Source of the DNA: Desulfovibrio oxyclinae DSM 11498
Lineage (GTDB): Bacteria > Desulfobacterota > Desulfovibrionia > Desulfovibrionales > Desulfovibrionaceae
Direction of reading: 5' to 3'
Assembly: GCF_000375485.1 (NCBI RefSeq)
Contig: NZ_AQXE01000010.1
Location: forward strand, 68,046-132,045
Length of the DNA stretch: 64,000 nucleotides
Part shown: piece after piece, positions 43,597 through 53,908 of the stretch
Numbering within the stretch: position 1 is the first letter of the stretch
Layout of the letters: each line of letters starts with the position of its first letter
Made by a program: the position numbers and the translations under genes
The notes under the pieces: model-generated
The model's input: the letters and a program-made list of their open reading frames with translations, nothing else
What the model was told of the DNA's origin: nothing
Database searches by the model: none

Positions 43597-46296
43597 TCAG
43601 TCATTGGCCGCCGAATGAGCGGAGGTCACTTGAGCCAGCTTCGTGTGCAATTCACTGATGTTCATTGGTTTTGAAAGATAATCGTCCATCCCCGCTTCGA
43701 GCATTATCTCCTTGTCGCCGCTCATGGCGTAGGCTGTTATGGCGATGATGGGAATGCTCTTGTGGCGATCCCCCGCTATGCCGTCACGAATAAGCCGGGT
43801 GGCCTCGATTCCATTCATGACTGGCATCTGCACGTCCATGAGCACCAAATCGTAATCCCCTTCTTCAAGAGATTTCAGAGCCATGTCGCCGCTTGCCACC
43901 GACTCGTATCGCAGGCCGATACGCTTCAAGGCGTTTTCGATGAACATGCGGCTGACCCGATCATCTTCGGCCAACAGCACCTTGGGAGAGCCCACAATCT
44001 CATTGGAGTCCACCGCGGACTCGGCTTCAGCATCCCGTGCATTCATCCCTTTTTCGAGAGGAACGGTAAACGAGAACGTGGCGCCGACTCCAGGCTCACT
44101 TTCAACCCAAATCCGCCCCCCCATGAGTTCAACGAGTTTCCGGCAAATGGCGAGACCGAGCCCCGCACCCTGATATTTCCGTGTATATCCTTGATCACCC
44201 TGCACAAAAGGCTCGAACAGTTTCTCCAGATTCTTTTCGGGGATCCCAATACCGGTATCAGTGACAGCAAAAAGAACCATTTCCGCACCGGTCTCCTCAT
44301 CAGATTCAAGGCGCACCATAATGGTCACGCTCCCGGCTTCGGTAAACTTCAGAGCGTTGCCAACCAGATTATCCAACACTTGCTCAACCCTGAAGCCATC
44401 CCCTATCACAACCGCAGGCAGCTTGGCTGCGACATCCGTTTTCAGTTCCACCCCTGCCTGATCATAGGCAAGCCCGAAACGTTGTCTGACTTTTTCCACG
44501 GCTTCAGCCAGAACATACGGTTCGTGCCTGAGCTGAATGCGCCCTGCTTCCACTCTGGAGATGTCGAGGATGTCGGCAAGAAGGGTTGTAAGCCGGTCCA
44601 CGGATTCCAGTGCTGTCTCAACATAGTCGCTTTGTTCGCTATCCAGCTTGGAATACTGAATAAGCTGAAGCATACCCTTCACACCATTAAGCGGAGTGCG
44701 GACTTCATGACTCATGTTGGCCAGAAACTCGCTTTTGGCGCGACTCGCGGATTCGGCAAGCTCCTTGGCATCCATTACGGCTTTCTCTGAACGGATGCGG
44801 TAGATCGCCATGGCATAGAGCCGCGCAAGAGACTGAATCTGGCTCAGGTCCTTTTCATCATATGGTTCATCGGCATTGCCCAATGCTATTTGTCCGTGTA
44901 GCTCTCCTTCGAAAACTGCCGGCACGGAGAGAAAGGTCTCCACCGGAAGATGACCTTCGGGGATGGCGCCATACACTTCGTGCGAGCGAACGTCATTGGT
45001 GTAGAATCCCGTCATGGTATTGAGGCTTTGCCCCCATATTCCTTTATATCCACCCGTTCCGCTGTGGAATGGGACCCTGCCTGAGGCGAGATCGCAACTG
45101 CCGTCGGAAAACATTGGAGTGGTGACATGACAGATGTTTTCGCCGCTTTCGGAGTCGATTGAGGAGACATAGCCCACCCTGCTGCCCGTAATATTGAGAG
45201 CGTGCCGGTGCACCACTTTGGAAACGCTGTTGATATCGGCCCCGGGTTCGGTAAGTGCCACCGCTATGTCGGCAAGGGCGTGATTGATGGCCAGCTCTCT
45301 TCTGAGAGTTTCTTCGGCAGCCTTGCGCCTGTCGTTCTCCGCCTGAAGTTGCGAGTTGACCTCGATCAGTTCGGTCGTGCGCTCATCCACCGCCCGTCTC
45401 AATCTTTCTGCCTTGTTGGAAAGCAGGTATACGGCGATCCCAATTAGCAACACCACAAGGGAAGCCAGAATGCGAAACGGCCACAAGGCCCAGCCGTCAT
45501 CTGCTCCCCACCCTTGTTTCGGAGACATGGCAAGCGTCCAATATCCCTCCGGCATGGGGATTCTGCTGGTAATGATCTCCCGACCGTCCCCCGCATCAAG
45601 GCCGAAAAAGACCGCTCCGTCTTCATTGGCCAGGCTCATATCCACGCTCTGCGTAAGCCCCGAAATATTAATTTCATCAAATACTTCAGGAAGATCAAGG
45701 ACCATGGAAACAAGACCCCAGAAATGCCCTTCATCATACACCGCAACGCGACATATGAGTCCTAGGCCGCCCTGCCGCAACTTGTACGGTCCGCTGATGG
45801 TGATCCTTCCGCTTTCCACCGCACGCTGGACATCGGCCCGCACCTGAGGTCGCGGGTCGTTCATGAGATCATGCCCCAAGGCCTTTCTGTTGCGCTCAAG
45901 AGGATACACGAATCGATTGACCCCGCCGGGGGCTACTATGAAGTTCCTGATGCAGCTGCTGGAGGCATACAGTCCGGAGGCGAATATCTTGAATGTTTCT
46001 GGGAAGTCAGACTTTCGCGGGGCGTACTCAACATAGGTTTCGGTAAACGCCTTGAGGCCCTGCAATAATGAAAATTTGCTGTTCACGGCGTTATTGATGG
46101 TCATGGCCACCTGTTTTGACTTGCGTGAGACCTCGGCCCGCTCCTGCCGCATGAGTAACTCTGCGTACATACGATCCAGAAACGCCATGATAACGCCCAT
46201 GAACAGGATTACCAGCAGCGAATACAGAATGGCTTTGCCTCTCCCGACGCGGAAAAAGCCCTGCCTTTTCGAACTCTTATTTCCGGATACGTTCAC
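43597..46296 (-). CDS. Hybrid sensor histidine kinase (CHASE-like, GAF, HisKA, HATPase, receiver)
   Basis: An 899-residue membrane sensor. Order: transmembrane helix (about 20-40), periplasmic CHASE-like domain (about 45-255), second helix (268-290), coiled coil, GAF domain (about 345-505), HisKA with phosphorylated His in 'FLANMSHEVRTPLNGVKGM', HATPase_c with 'VLDNLVGNALKFTEAG', 'DTGIGIPEKNLEKLFEPF' and 'GAGLGLAICRKLVELMGG', then a C-terminal receiver (about 771-890, 'LVLMDVQMPVMNG'). No Hpt domain is included, so an external Hpt protein would be needed for further relay. The start is GTG at 46296 with GGAG upstream. Signal unknown. Confidence 0.92.
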   Translation of the reverse strand: MNVSGNKSSKRQGFFRVGRGKAILYSLLVILFMGVIMAFLDRMYAELLMRQERAEVSRKSKQVAMTINNAVNSKFSLLQGLKAFTETYVEYAPRKSDFPETFKIFASGLYASSSCIRNFIVAPGGVNRFVYPLERNRKALGHDLMNDPRPQVRADVQRAVESGRITISGPYKLRQGGLGLICRVAVYDEGHFWGLVSMVLDLPEVFDEINISGLTQSVDMSLANEDGAVFFGLDAGDGREIITSRIPMPEGYWTLAMSPKQGWGADDGWALWPFRILASLVVLLIGIAVYLLSNKAERLRRAVDERTTELIEVNSQLQAENDRRKAAEETLRRELAINHALADIAVALTEPGADINSVSKVVHRHALNITGSRVGYVSSIDSESGENICHVTTPMFSDGSCDLASGRVPFHSGTGGYKGIWGQSLNTMTGFYTNDVRSHEVYGAIPEGHLPVETFLSVPAVFEGELHGQIALGNADEPYDEKDLSQIQSLARLYAMAIYRIRSEKAVMDAKELAESASRAKSEFLANMSHEVRTPLNGVKGMLQLIQYSKLDSEQSDYVETALESVDRLTTLLADILDISRVEAGRIQLRHEPYVLAEAVEKVRQRFGLAYDQAGVELKTDVAAKLPAVVIGDGFRVEQVLDNLVGNALKFTEAGSVTIMVRLESDEETGAEMVLFAVTDTGIGIPEKNLEKLFEPFVQGDQGYTRKYQGAGLGLAICRKLVELMGGRIWVESEPGVGATFSFTVPLEKGMNARDAEAESAVDSNEIVGSPKVLLAEDDRVSRMFIENALKRIGLRYESVASGDMALKSLEEGDYDLVLMDVQMPVMNGIEATRLIRDGIAGDRHKSIPIIAITAYAMSGDKEIMLEAGMDDYLSKPMNISELHTKLAQVTSAHSAAND

Positions 46297-46490
46297 GCTG
46301 TTTTACTCCGTGGCTGTTTCCGACAATAATGACATGGTTTCCTCATCGCGATAATCCTGTTCGGATCACATGCGACCGCCTGAATAGGCAGGACGGCCCT
46401 GTCAACTGTCACGCAATCAGATCATCCCTTGGAAATTGGAGACTCATCTGCTATCCGTCAGCCACTTTCAAACAGAAAAGAGGATCCAAC

Positions 46491-46697
46491 ATGAGTAACG
46501 AAGACAATCCTTTCATGCTTCCCGGCAATCCGGACACCCGGATGCTTGTATCTTCCAACCTGACTGCGGCCACCTGCACGCTCATCGCCTCCGGCATGGA
46601 GCAGGAGAAAGCGGCAGAAACGGCCATGCACCTGTTCGGCTCCATCGACTCGTTCATTCGCGAGTCCATTGAACAGGCCGAAAGCGAAAAGGAATAA
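46491..46697 (+). CDS. Small acidic protein of unknown function
   Basis: A 68-residue protein: 'MSNEDNPFMLPGNPDTRMLV' then two predicted helices ending in a charged tail (EQAESEKE). AGAGGA stands seven bases before the ATG and a terminator follows, so it is likely real. I do not recognise the family. It is monocistronic and divergent from the hybrid kinase. Confidence 0.7.
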   Translation: MSNEDNPFMLPGNPDTRMLVSSNLTAATCTLIASGMEQEKAAETAMHLFGSIDSFIRESIEQAESEKE

Positions 46698-46705
46698 CTC
46701 CTTCA

Positions 46706-46737
46706 AAAAACGGGACCGTCCATTCGCGGGCGGTCCC
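46706..46737 (+). terminator. Terminator after the 68-residue protein gene
   Basis: GGGACCG and CGGTCCC arms around a GC-rich loop, preceded by AAAAAA. The plus strand lacks a long T run; read on the minus strand the stem is followed by TTTTTT, so it could also be active for the convergent chemoreceptor gene. Confidence 0.6.
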
Positions 46738-46760
46738 TCCCATCCAGCGTCCCGGCCGAA

Positions 46761-49454
46761 CTACCTGAAGGTAATGTCGGCGCGGACTCTCCCCTGACCA
46801 ATCTTTGTTTCCTTCACAGTTATCCGCTGGCCGAAGTATTCTGCGGCCGCCTTGAGGATGCCCACAAAATATTCGCCGTAATCCCGTGAGGAAATGTAGG
46901 TCATGGACAACGTGTCGCCCTTGTCCTCATATTCGAACTTGGGCGGCTTGATGCCCGGCATGTCTCTGGTGAGGTTTGCATGAATGTTGTTCATGGAAAG
47001 CAGGAATTCCTTGAGGTTGTCACCCTTGAAATACCTTCGGTACATCTTCACGAAGGAGGACATGGTGTGCTGCCCAACCTTGGTGAAAAATTCCTTTACG
47101 GACTCGCCGGTCTTCTCATGAACCAGATCGGCCATTTGCCTGAGCACTTGGTCGGGGTAATTCTTGGTCGGCATGAATGTGGGGTTACCCATACTCTCCA
47201 TGACATCGTCGTGCACCCCTTCCCCGTACTCCTTGCGGATGAATTCCTTGTAGAATTTCGGCAGAATACCGCGCATCTGACCCTGAGACTTGCGAAGTTT
47301 GGACTTGTCTTCCTTGTTCTGCTTGAAGCGCATGGAAAGCTCCAGCAACTCGGATGAAAGCTCCGCGAGGTCTGCCGTGGCGCCTGCGGCCTGCTCCGCG
47401 CCTTCGGCAGCTTCATTGGCAATACCCGTAATTTCGTCCACGCTCTTGTTGATCTCCTCGGCAGCCGCGGACTGCTCTTCCGCGGCTGTGGCGATCTGGG
47501 CCACCCGGTTGTTCATGTCTTCGATGCGAAGCATGATGTCATCAAGGGCAGTGACGGCCTTGTTCGACGATTCCGTGGATCGGTCCACCTGCTTTTTGGT
47601 CGTTCCCATCGAATCAACAGCACGCCGGGAACCGTTTTGAATCTGTCCGATGGCCTGTTCAACCTCTTTGGTCGCGCTCACAGTTTTCTCGGCCAGCTTG
47701 CGCACTTCGTCTGCCACCACTGCGAACCCCCTGCCGGCCTCACCGGCGCGGGCTGCCTCGATGGCCGCGTTCAGGGCCAGCAGGTTCGTCTGATCCGCAA
47801 TGTCGTTGATGACCATGATGATCCTGCCGATCTCTCCGGCCTGACCGTCAAGGGTCTCAAGCACGCCTTCCAACTCTTCGGCCGACCGGGATACGCTCTC
47901 CACGGAATCCAGAGCAACGCTGACCATTTCCGACCCATCACGGGCGGATACCGTGGCCTCCTCTGCAACCTTGGAAGTCGTGGCGGCATTGTTGGCCACT
48001 TCCACCACCGTCGCCACCATCTCCTCCATGGCCGTTGCCACGGAGTTCGACTGCTCCCTCTGGGATGAAGCGCCGCGCGCCTGCTCGTCGGCAGATGCCG
48101 AGAGCTCTTCCGATGCGGATGCGACCCGCTCGGCAACCTGAACGATCTGGATTCCGGTCTCGGCAAGCGACTCCTTCTGTCGCTCCATGGTCTGCTCCTG
48201 CTCCCTGGCCTGCTCAAGGGCGATTTCGGCCTGCTGCTTGGAATGCATTGCGGAATCCTTTGACTCCTCGACTTCCGCCAGACGCTCCTTGATGTTCTGG
48301 ACCATAGTCCGTGTTGACTGCTGAAGCTTGCCGAGAAGCCCGCTCAATTGCCCATCGAAGGTGGCATCCAGGTTGCCCGAGGCCACTTCTTCTGTGTAAT
48401 TGACCACGTTGCGCAGCGGCACCAGAATGGAGCGGCCAACAAAGAAAACGAAGAGCACGGCAAGAGCCACAACCGCAATGGTAATGGAAAGAGCAAGCAG
48501 CTCCTGACTCCTGTAGTGGTCAGCCCGTATTTCAAGGAGCTTGTTCAGTTCCGTCTTGGACACGAGCCAGAGGTCCATGGCCTTGGCCGATGCCTCCAGC
48601 AGCTCATCAATGAAAATCTCTTCATCAAGCTCGCCTTCAGCCATCCGTTCCATGGTGGCAATCAACTGGCCATTGGCTTTTTCATACGCGTCAAACGCTG
48701 ACGGGACTCTGGTATGCAAACTGTCGGACCGGCCGTGGTTACCCGCGTCCTCGGTCATTGCCTTGTTCATGGATTCCTGAATCTGTTCCTGATCCGACTC
48801 GACACGGCTGGCGAACAGACGAAGCCGCGCCTGCTGGCGCGCAGTGATCGAACCCTGCTGCAACACGGTCAAACCGAACTCGGCTAATCGACTCAGGCGC
48901 ACATGAGCGGACGGGATCGAAAGCAGCGTCATGTCCATCATGTAGTAACTGTCGAGGACCGGATCGAGAATGAGATCCGAAGTATCACCAACGTGCGAGA
49001 TCAGCTCCGAAACATCCCCGCGAAAGCGCGAGATTTCCTTTGCGGCCTCCTCGCCACGTTCTCCCCGGAAGTCCCGCCAACGACTGACCAGATCATCGTA
49101 TTCAAGATGCTCTCTGCCGCGTTTGCCAAGCCCTTCCGCCGTGACCTCCAACGACTCGGCATATTCAACATGCTTCTTTTTGAGATCACTCAGCGCCGAC
49201 TCGATGGTCGATTCGGCCTCCCGTGCCAGATCCTCACGTCCGGCAAGGACGCCTGCCTGCAACCCCGGGATTGTCGCAAGGATTTTCTGAAGGGGCTGCT
49301 GGTACTCGTTTCCCCGGTACTCTTCCGTCGTGACAGTAATGTGCTGATCAAAGCTGTCTTTCAGGAAGAAACCCAGAATAACAATCAATACCAGAAATAC
49401 GGAGCTGGAAAGGATCAGCTTGTTTCGTATGGAGATCGCCTGCAGGTACTTCAT
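46761..49454 (-). CDS. Methyl-accepting chemotaxis protein with C-terminal H-NOX haem domain
   Basis: An 897-residue chemoreceptor. Order: transmembrane helix (about 11-31), long helical periplasmic region (to about 320), second helix (about 322-343), HAMP, coiled coil, MCP signalling domain with hairpin '[20 protein letters not shown]' in two parts (about 450-715), and an H-NOX (HNOB) domain from about 727 to the end. The H-NOX domain keeps the proximal haem histidine ('[13 protein letters not shown]', His825), the following proline, the YxSxR haem-propionate motif ('YISSR', 853-857) and a tyrosine (862) at the place of the O2-stabilising Tyr140 of Thermoanaerobacter Tar4. It should steer swimming in response to O2 or NO. 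A GAGG site precedes the ATG. Confidence 0.93.
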   Translation of the reverse strand: MKYLQAISIRNKLILSSSVFLVLIVILGFFLKDSFDQHITVTTEEYRGNEYQQPLQKILATIPGLQAGVLAGREDLAREAESTIESALSDLKKKHVEYAESLEVTAEGLGKRGREHLEYDDLVSRWRDFRGERGEEAAKEISRFRGDVSELISHVGDTSDLILDPVLDSYYMMDMTLLSIPSAHVRLSRLAEFGLTVLQQGSITARQQARLRLFASRVESDQEQIQESMNKAMTEDAGNHGRSDSLHTRVPSAFDAYEKANGQLIATMERMAEGELDEEIFIDELLEASAKAMDLWLVSKTELNKLLEIRADHYRSQELLALSITIAVVALAVLFVFFVGRSILVPLRNVVNYTEEVASGNLDATFDGQLSGLLGKLQQSTRTMVQNIKERLAEVEESKDSAMHSKQQAEIALEQAREQEQTMERQKESLAETGIQIVQVAERVASASEELSASADEQARGASSQREQSNSVATAMEEMVATVVEVANNAATTSKVAEEATVSARDGSEMVSVALDSVESVSRSAEELEGVLETLDGQAGEIGRIIMVINDIADQTNLLALNAAIEAARAGEAGRGFAVVADEVRKLAEKTVSATKEVEQAIGQIQNGSRRAVDSMGTTKKQVDRSTESSNKAVTALDDIMLRIEDMNNRVAQIATAAEEQSAAAEEINKSVDEITGIANEAAEGAEQAAGATADLAELSSELLELSMRFKQNKEDKSKLRKSQGQMRGILPKFYKEFIRKEYGEGVHDDVMESMGNPTFMPTKNYPDQVLRQMADLVHEKTGESVKEFFTKVGQHTMSSFVKMYRRYFKGDNLKEFLLSMNNIHANLTRDMPGIKPPKFEYEDKGDTLSMTYISSRDYGEYFVGILKAAAEYFGQRITVKETKIGQGRVRADITFR

Positions 49455-49673
49455 TGAAACCTCAAACTATCAACTGTGAAAACATTTTTGAATTCCCACG
49501 ACTATATCAACAAAATCATCCACATCAATTATATAGATCAGACAATCGGCGTTTTCCCGGTCAAGACGCAGATGAAGCTCAAGCGGTTTCACGCGAAGTC
49601 AAACCTGTCACGTTTCACATTCCATAAAGCTGAAATTTTTGGAGTTCTCTTCATGATTGAGCAGAGTATCACC

Positions 49674-49699
49674 GGCAACAGTGCAATTGCACTGTTGCC
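49674..49699. promoter_or_regulatory. Perfect 26-bp palindrome upstream of the LytTR regulator
   Basis: GGCAACAGTGCAA is followed at once by its exact complement. It ends 30 bases before the GTG start at 49730 and is not followed by a T run. It may be an operator, or an RNA hairpin near the ribosome site. The rest of the 275-base gap shows no gene. Confidence 0.7.
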
Positions 49700-49729
49700 A
49701 ACCGCAAAAAGAGGTCTTACAGAACCCTC

Positions 49730-50518
49730 GTGACGCAGGACAAAACCATACGCACTCTCCTCGTGGACGACGAGCCGCCAGCCATCGACGAACTGAGCTA
49801 CCTTCTTTCGGGCTATCCCGACGTGGAGGTGGTCGACACCGCAGGCAACGCGGCTTCGGCAGTGGAGCTGGTCAGGCAGACCCGTCCCGATCTTGTCTTT
49901 CTGGACATTCAGATGCCCGGCAAAAACGGTTTTCACGTGCTGTCGGAAATCATGGAGGAACGCGAGGCACCGCTTGTGGTCTTCATTACGGCTTATGATG
50001 AGTACGCCATCCGCGCCTTCGAGGAAAACGCGGTCGATTACATTCTCAAGCCGGTGCCCGAAGACAGGCTCAGAAAAAGCCTTGAACGGGTGCGTGAACG
50101 TCTCGACGAAGCGCAAGAGAATGAACCTTCCTCCAGCTCGCTTCAGAAGCTGCTTGCCGAAGTGGGCATCAAACCCGGCATAGCCCGGGTGAGCGTTGAA
50201 CACTCCGGGAAAAACGTCCTGCTTAATCCTCGCGAAGTGGACTACTTCGAATACTCTTCCAGACGCGTGTACGCCAATACCGCCGGCGGGGAATATCCCT
50301 GCCAGTCCGACCTCACGCTCGACAGGCTCGAAGCCAGACTCGGCGGGTTCGGCTTTTTCCGCACCAACCGCTCGCAACTGGTCAACCTCTCGCGCGTTCG
50401 TGCCTACGCTCCGTGGTTCAACGGAAAATACGTCCTGACACTCGACAATGCCGAGGAAACAGAAATCACCGTCAGCAAGGCCCGCGTCAGAGAATTCAAG
50501 GAAGCAATCGAGCTTTAG
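49730..50518 (+). CDS. LytTR-family response regulator
   Basis: A 262-residue regulator. The receiver domain (about 8-120) has 'LLVDDEPPAIDEL', the phosphorylated Asp in 'PDLVFLDIQMPGKNG', 'FITAYDEYAIRAFEENAVDYILKPV'-type end, then a LytTR DNA-binding domain (about 155-260, 'VDYFEYSSRRVYAN', 'FFRTNRSQLVNLSRV'). It resembles E. coli BtsR/YpdB. The start is a GTG; upstream ribosome-site match is weak (AGAGG about 20 bases away). The cognate kinase follows eight bases after the stop. Confidence 0.92.
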   Translation: MTQDKTIRTLLVDDEPPAIDELSYLLSGYPDVEVVDTAGNAASAVELVRQTRPDLVFLDIQMPGKNGFHVLSEIMEEREAPLVVFITAYDEYAIRAFEENAVDYILKPVPEDRLRKSLERVRERLDEAQENEPSSSSLQKLLAEVGIKPGIARVSVEHSGKNVLLNPREVDYFEYSSRRVYANTAGGEYPCQSDLTLDRLEARLGGFGFFRTNRSQLVNLSRVRAYAPWFNGKYVLTLDNAEETEITVSKARVREFKEAIEL

Positions 50519-50526
50519 GGGGCGCC

Positions 50527-52251
50527 ATGAGCACCTATGAAATAATCCTCACGCTGGCCGAACGGTTCGGGCTGCTCGTCGGCGGCGTCTTTCTGCTGAT
50601 GACCATCACCCCGGCCCAGCGCATCGGTTTTACGCACGGACAAAGCAAGACGCGAACCATGCTGCTCACCGTCTTCTTCGGGCTGTGCGGCATCCTTGGC
50701 ACATATACCGGCAACTTCGTCTTCGAGTCCGTGGCAAACCTGCGCGCCATGGTGGTCATCACCGGCGGCCTGTTCGGCGGTCCGGTGGTCGGCATCGGTT
50801 CCGGACTCATCGCCGGAGTGCACCGCATCGTGACCGACCTCAATGGCTTCAGTGCCTGGCCCTGCGGAATTTCCACCGCCATGGAGGGGCTCGCAGCCGG
50901 CCTGGTCAGCCTGTGGTTCTCCGGCCGCGCCATGAACTGGAAGGCCGCCGCCACGCTTGCCCTGCTTGGTGAGAGCCTGCACATGGCCCTTATCCTCATT
51001 CTTTCCCGCCCTTATGGCGAAGCCGTGGCGCTGGTGCAGCTCATCGCGCCGCCCATGATCATCATCAACACCGTCGGCGCCGCGCTTTTCGTGGAGATAA
51101 TCAACATCTTCTCCCGCGACCGCGAGCGGCGAGACTCGATCCACGCCCAGAAGATTCTGGACATCGCCAACCACACTGTCAGTTACCTGCGGTCCGGACT
51201 GACCATCGGCTCGGCCGAGGCCATGGCCACCATCATCAGACAGCGCGTGGAAGTGGGCGCGGTGGCAGTCACCGACACCCGCAACGTGCTGGCCCACGTG
51301 GGAGCGGGCGAGGATCATCATCTTGCGGGCCATAGCGTACGTACCCTCGCCACGCGGGAGGTGCTGGAAAATGGTGACCCACTTTTCCTCGACACACGCG
51401 AGCACATTCGCTGCGACGATCCCGAATGTCCCATGACTTCCGCCATCATCGTCCCGCTTTACAAGGACGGAACCATCATCGGCACGCTCAAGTTCTACGG
51501 CACCCGTAAAACACCGTTGAACAACACCCTCGTCGAGCTTGCCAAGGGGCTGGCAAATCTGTTCTCCACCCAGCTCGAACTCGAAGACATTCAGGTCAAG
51601 GAACAGATGCTGGCTCACGCGGAAATCCGCCGCCTGCAATCGCAGATCAACCCGCACTTCCTGTTCAACTCGCTGAACACCATCACATCGTTCTGTCGGA
51701 CCAACTCAGAAAAGGCCCGCGATCTGCTGAAGGACCTCTCCTACTACATGCGGCGCAACCTCGACCTGAGCCGCGGCTTCATTCCTCTTTCGGAAGAGCT
51801 GGATCAGGTGCGCAGTTATCTGGCCATTGAGCAGGCCCGCTTCGGTGACCGCATCAAGGCCGAGATCGAAGTCAGTGACGAGTGCGCAAAGTGGCCCATC
51901 CCGCCCCTGACCATTCAGCCGCTGGTGGAGAATTCCGTTCGGCACGGCCTCCTGTCCGGTGAGGAAGGCGGCACGGTAACCATTTCGGCTTCATGCGAGG
52001 ACGGGCATCTCGTGATCAATGTTTCCGACAACGGCGCGGGCATGGACGGCGACACGCTTCAGCAATTCTACTCCAAGAACTGCGTGGAATCCCGCACTCA
52101 GGGAATCGGGGTGCGCAACTGCCTCAACCGTCTGGAACACATTTACGGACCGCAATACACCCTCGACATCCGAAGCAGGCCGGGGGAAGGAACGGACATC
52201 AACTTCCGCATTCCGGAGATGCCGAAGGCTGCCGCAGCAAGCACGCACTGA
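50527..52251 (+). CDS. LytS-type sensor histidine kinase
   Basis: A 574-residue kinase. Order: 5TMR-LYT multi-helix sensor (about 1-200, 'LFGGPVVGIGSGLIAGVHRI'), GAF domain (about 220-370), and a His_kinase domain with the phosphorylated His in 'LQSQINPHFLFNSLNTITSF', then an HATPase with 'PPLTIQPLVENSVRHGL' and 'DNGAGM'. The pairing with a LytTR regulator and a CstA-family transporter matches the E. coli BtsS/BtsR and YpdA/YpdB systems that sense pyruvate (known). Pyruvate is thus the best guess for the signal. Confidence 0.92.
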   Translation: MSTYEIILTLAERFGLLVGGVFLLMTITPAQRIGFTHGQSKTRTMLLTVFFGLCGILGTYTGNFVFESVANLRAMVVITGGLFGGPVVGIGSGLIAGVHRIVTDLNGFSAWPCGISTAMEGLAAGLVSLWFSGRAMNWKAAATLALLGESLHMALILILSRPYGEAVALVQLIAPPMIIINTVGAALFVEIINIFSRDRERRDSIHAQKILDIANHTVSYLRSGLTIGSAEAMATIIRQRVEVGAVAVTDTRNVLAHVGAGEDHHLAGHSVRTLATREVLENGDPLFLDTREHIRCDDPECPMTSAIIVPLYKDGTIIGTLKFYGTRKTPLNNTLVELAKGLANLFSTQLELEDIQVKEQMLAHAEIRRLQSQINPHFLFNSLNTITSFCRTNSEKARDLLKDLSYYMRRNLDLSRGFIPLSEELDQVRSYLAIEQARFGDRIKAEIEVSDECAKWPIPPLTIQPLVENSVRHGLLSGEEGGTVTISASCEDGHLVINVSDNGAGMDGDTLQQFYSKNCVESRTQGIGVRNCLNRLEHIYGPQYTLDIRSRPGEGTDINFRIPEMPKAAAASTH

Positions 52252-52389
52252 CCCATTGAACACAGCACAGGGCATTTCATCCGGCCAAAAGGTCAATTCA
52301 GACGCAAACCGTTGAAACGCGAGAACGGAACCTTCTAAGGGAAAGGGCACCCCGCAAGAGGTGCAACGAAAATTTTCCGGAGGTTTCCA

Positions 52390-53811
52390 ATGTCATTCTT
52401 TTTTCTTTGCGTAGCTCTGTTGATCACGGGCTACTTCACTTACGGCAAGTTCGTGGACAAGGTCTTTGCCCCCAACGGCAATGTTGCCACGCCCGCCTAT
52501 TCCATGCAGGACGGCATAGACTACATGCCGCTTCCCAAATGGAAGCTGATCTTCATTCAGGTGCTGGACATCGCCGGCATCGGCCCCATCTTCGGCCCGA
52601 TTCTCGGCGCGCTTTACGGTCCGGCCGCACTGCTGTGGATCGTCATCGGCTGTATCTTCGCAGGCGCGGTTCACGACTACTTCAGCGGCATGCTCTCCGT
52701 GCGCAACAAGGGCGCCAGCGTCCCCGAAGTCGTGGGCGAATATCTCGGCATGTCCGCCCGTCAGGTCATGCGCGTCTTCTCGTTCGTCCTGCTGATGCTC
52801 GTGGGCGTGGTCTTCGTGCTCAGCCCGGCCAAACTGCTCAACGGACTCACCGGCATCGACACCGGCCTGCTCGTGGCAGCCATCTTCGGTTACTACTTCC
52901 TGGCGACCATCCTGCCCATCGACAAGGTCATCGGCCGTTTCTACCCGCTGCTCGGCGCACTGCTGCTGACCATGACCGTAGCGCTCGTAGTAGCCCTGTT
53001 CGCCTCCGGTCACGAAGTGCTGCCGGCGCTGGACTTCACCACCAACACGCACCCCGGCGACAAGCCGCTGTGGCCGCTGCTGTTCATCACCCTTTCCTGC
53101 GGCGCCATCTCAGGCTTCCACTCCACTCAGTCTCCGCTGATGGCACGCTGCGTGAAAAACGAACGTGAAGGCCGTTCCGTATTCTACGGCGCCATGATTA
53201 TCGAAGGCATCATCGGCCTGATCTGGTGCACCCTCGGTCTGTCCTTCTACAACTCCCCCGAAGCCCTCTCCGCAATCGTTGCCGCAGGCAGCCCCGCAGC
53301 GGTGGTGGCCGAAGTGTCCAAGAGCCTGCTCGGACAGGTCGGCGGTTTCATGGCCATCATGGCCGTCATCGTCCTGCCCATCACCAGCGGCGACACCGCC
53401 TTCCGCTCCACCCGTCTCATAGTGGCGGAAGCCTTCAACATGAAGCAGAACGCCGTGGCCAAGCGTCTGACGGTTGCCGTGCCCCTCTTCGTGCTGGGCT
53501 ACATCATCTCCACTCAGGACTTCTCCACCATCTGGCGCTACTTCGGCTTCGCCAACCAGAGCCTTGCAACGCTGGTTCTCTGGACAGCCGCCGTCTACCT
53601 GGCCCAGCGCGCCAAGCTGCACTGGATCGCAACGGTGCCGGCCACCTTCATGACTGCCGTCTGCGTCACCTTCATCTGCAACGCCACTATCGGCCTCAAT
53701 CTGAGCTATAACATCTCGGTAATTGCCGGAATCGCAGGCGCCATTGCCGCGCTGGCCCTCTTCCTCGTGAAGTTCGTCATCGGTGCCAAGCCAGAGGAAG
53801 AGCCTGCCTAA
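52390..53811 (+). CDS. CstA-family peptide/pyruvate transporter
   Basis: Inner-membrane carrier of 473 residues with about a dozen hydrophobic segments. Family blocks include 'YSMQDGIDYMPLPKWKLIFIQ'-like start, 'DIAGIGPIFGPILGALYGP', 'AGAVHDYFSGMLSVRNKG' and 'ISGFHSTQSPLMARC'. It is the shorter CstA form (E. coli CstA is about 700). CstA and BtsT import pyruvate under control of LytS/LytTR systems, and such a pair lies directly upstream. A CGGAGG ribosome site precedes the ATG. Confidence 0.9.
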   Translation: MSFFFLCVALLITGYFTYGKFVDKVFAPNGNVATPAYSMQDGIDYMPLPKWKLIFIQVLDIAGIGPIFGPILGALYGPAALLWIVIGCIFAGAVHDYFSGMLSVRNKGASVPEVVGEYLGMSARQVMRVFSFVLLMLVGVVFVLSPAKLLNGLTGIDTGLLVAAIFGYYFLATILPIDKVIGRFYPLLGALLLTMTVALVVALFASGHEVLPALDFTTNTHPGDKPLWPLLFITLSCGAISGFHSTQSPLMARCVKNEREGRSVFYGAMIIEGIIGLIWCTLGLSFYNSPEALSAIVAAGSPAAVVAEVSKSLLGQVGGFMAIMAVIVLPITSGDTAFRSTRLIVAEAFNMKQNAVAKRLTVAVPLFVLGYIISTQDFSTIWRYFGFANQSLATLVLWTAAVYLAQRAKLHWIATVPATFMTAVCVTFICNATIGLNLSYNISVIAGIAGAIAALALFLVKFVIGAKPEEEPA

Positions 53812-53850
53812 GCCTCCTCTCCTCCCGAACGAAACAAGGCCAAAACACAA

Positions 53851-53882
53851 CGGGCCCCGCAAAAGCGGGGCCCGTTTTCTTT
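53851..53882 (+). terminator. Terminator after the CstA-family gene
   Basis: CGGGCCCCGC and GCGGGGCCCG arms with an AAAA loop, followed by TTTTCTTTATT. Confidence 0.92.
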
Positions 53883-53908
53883 ATTACGATTAGATCAGGC
53901 GCCACAGA

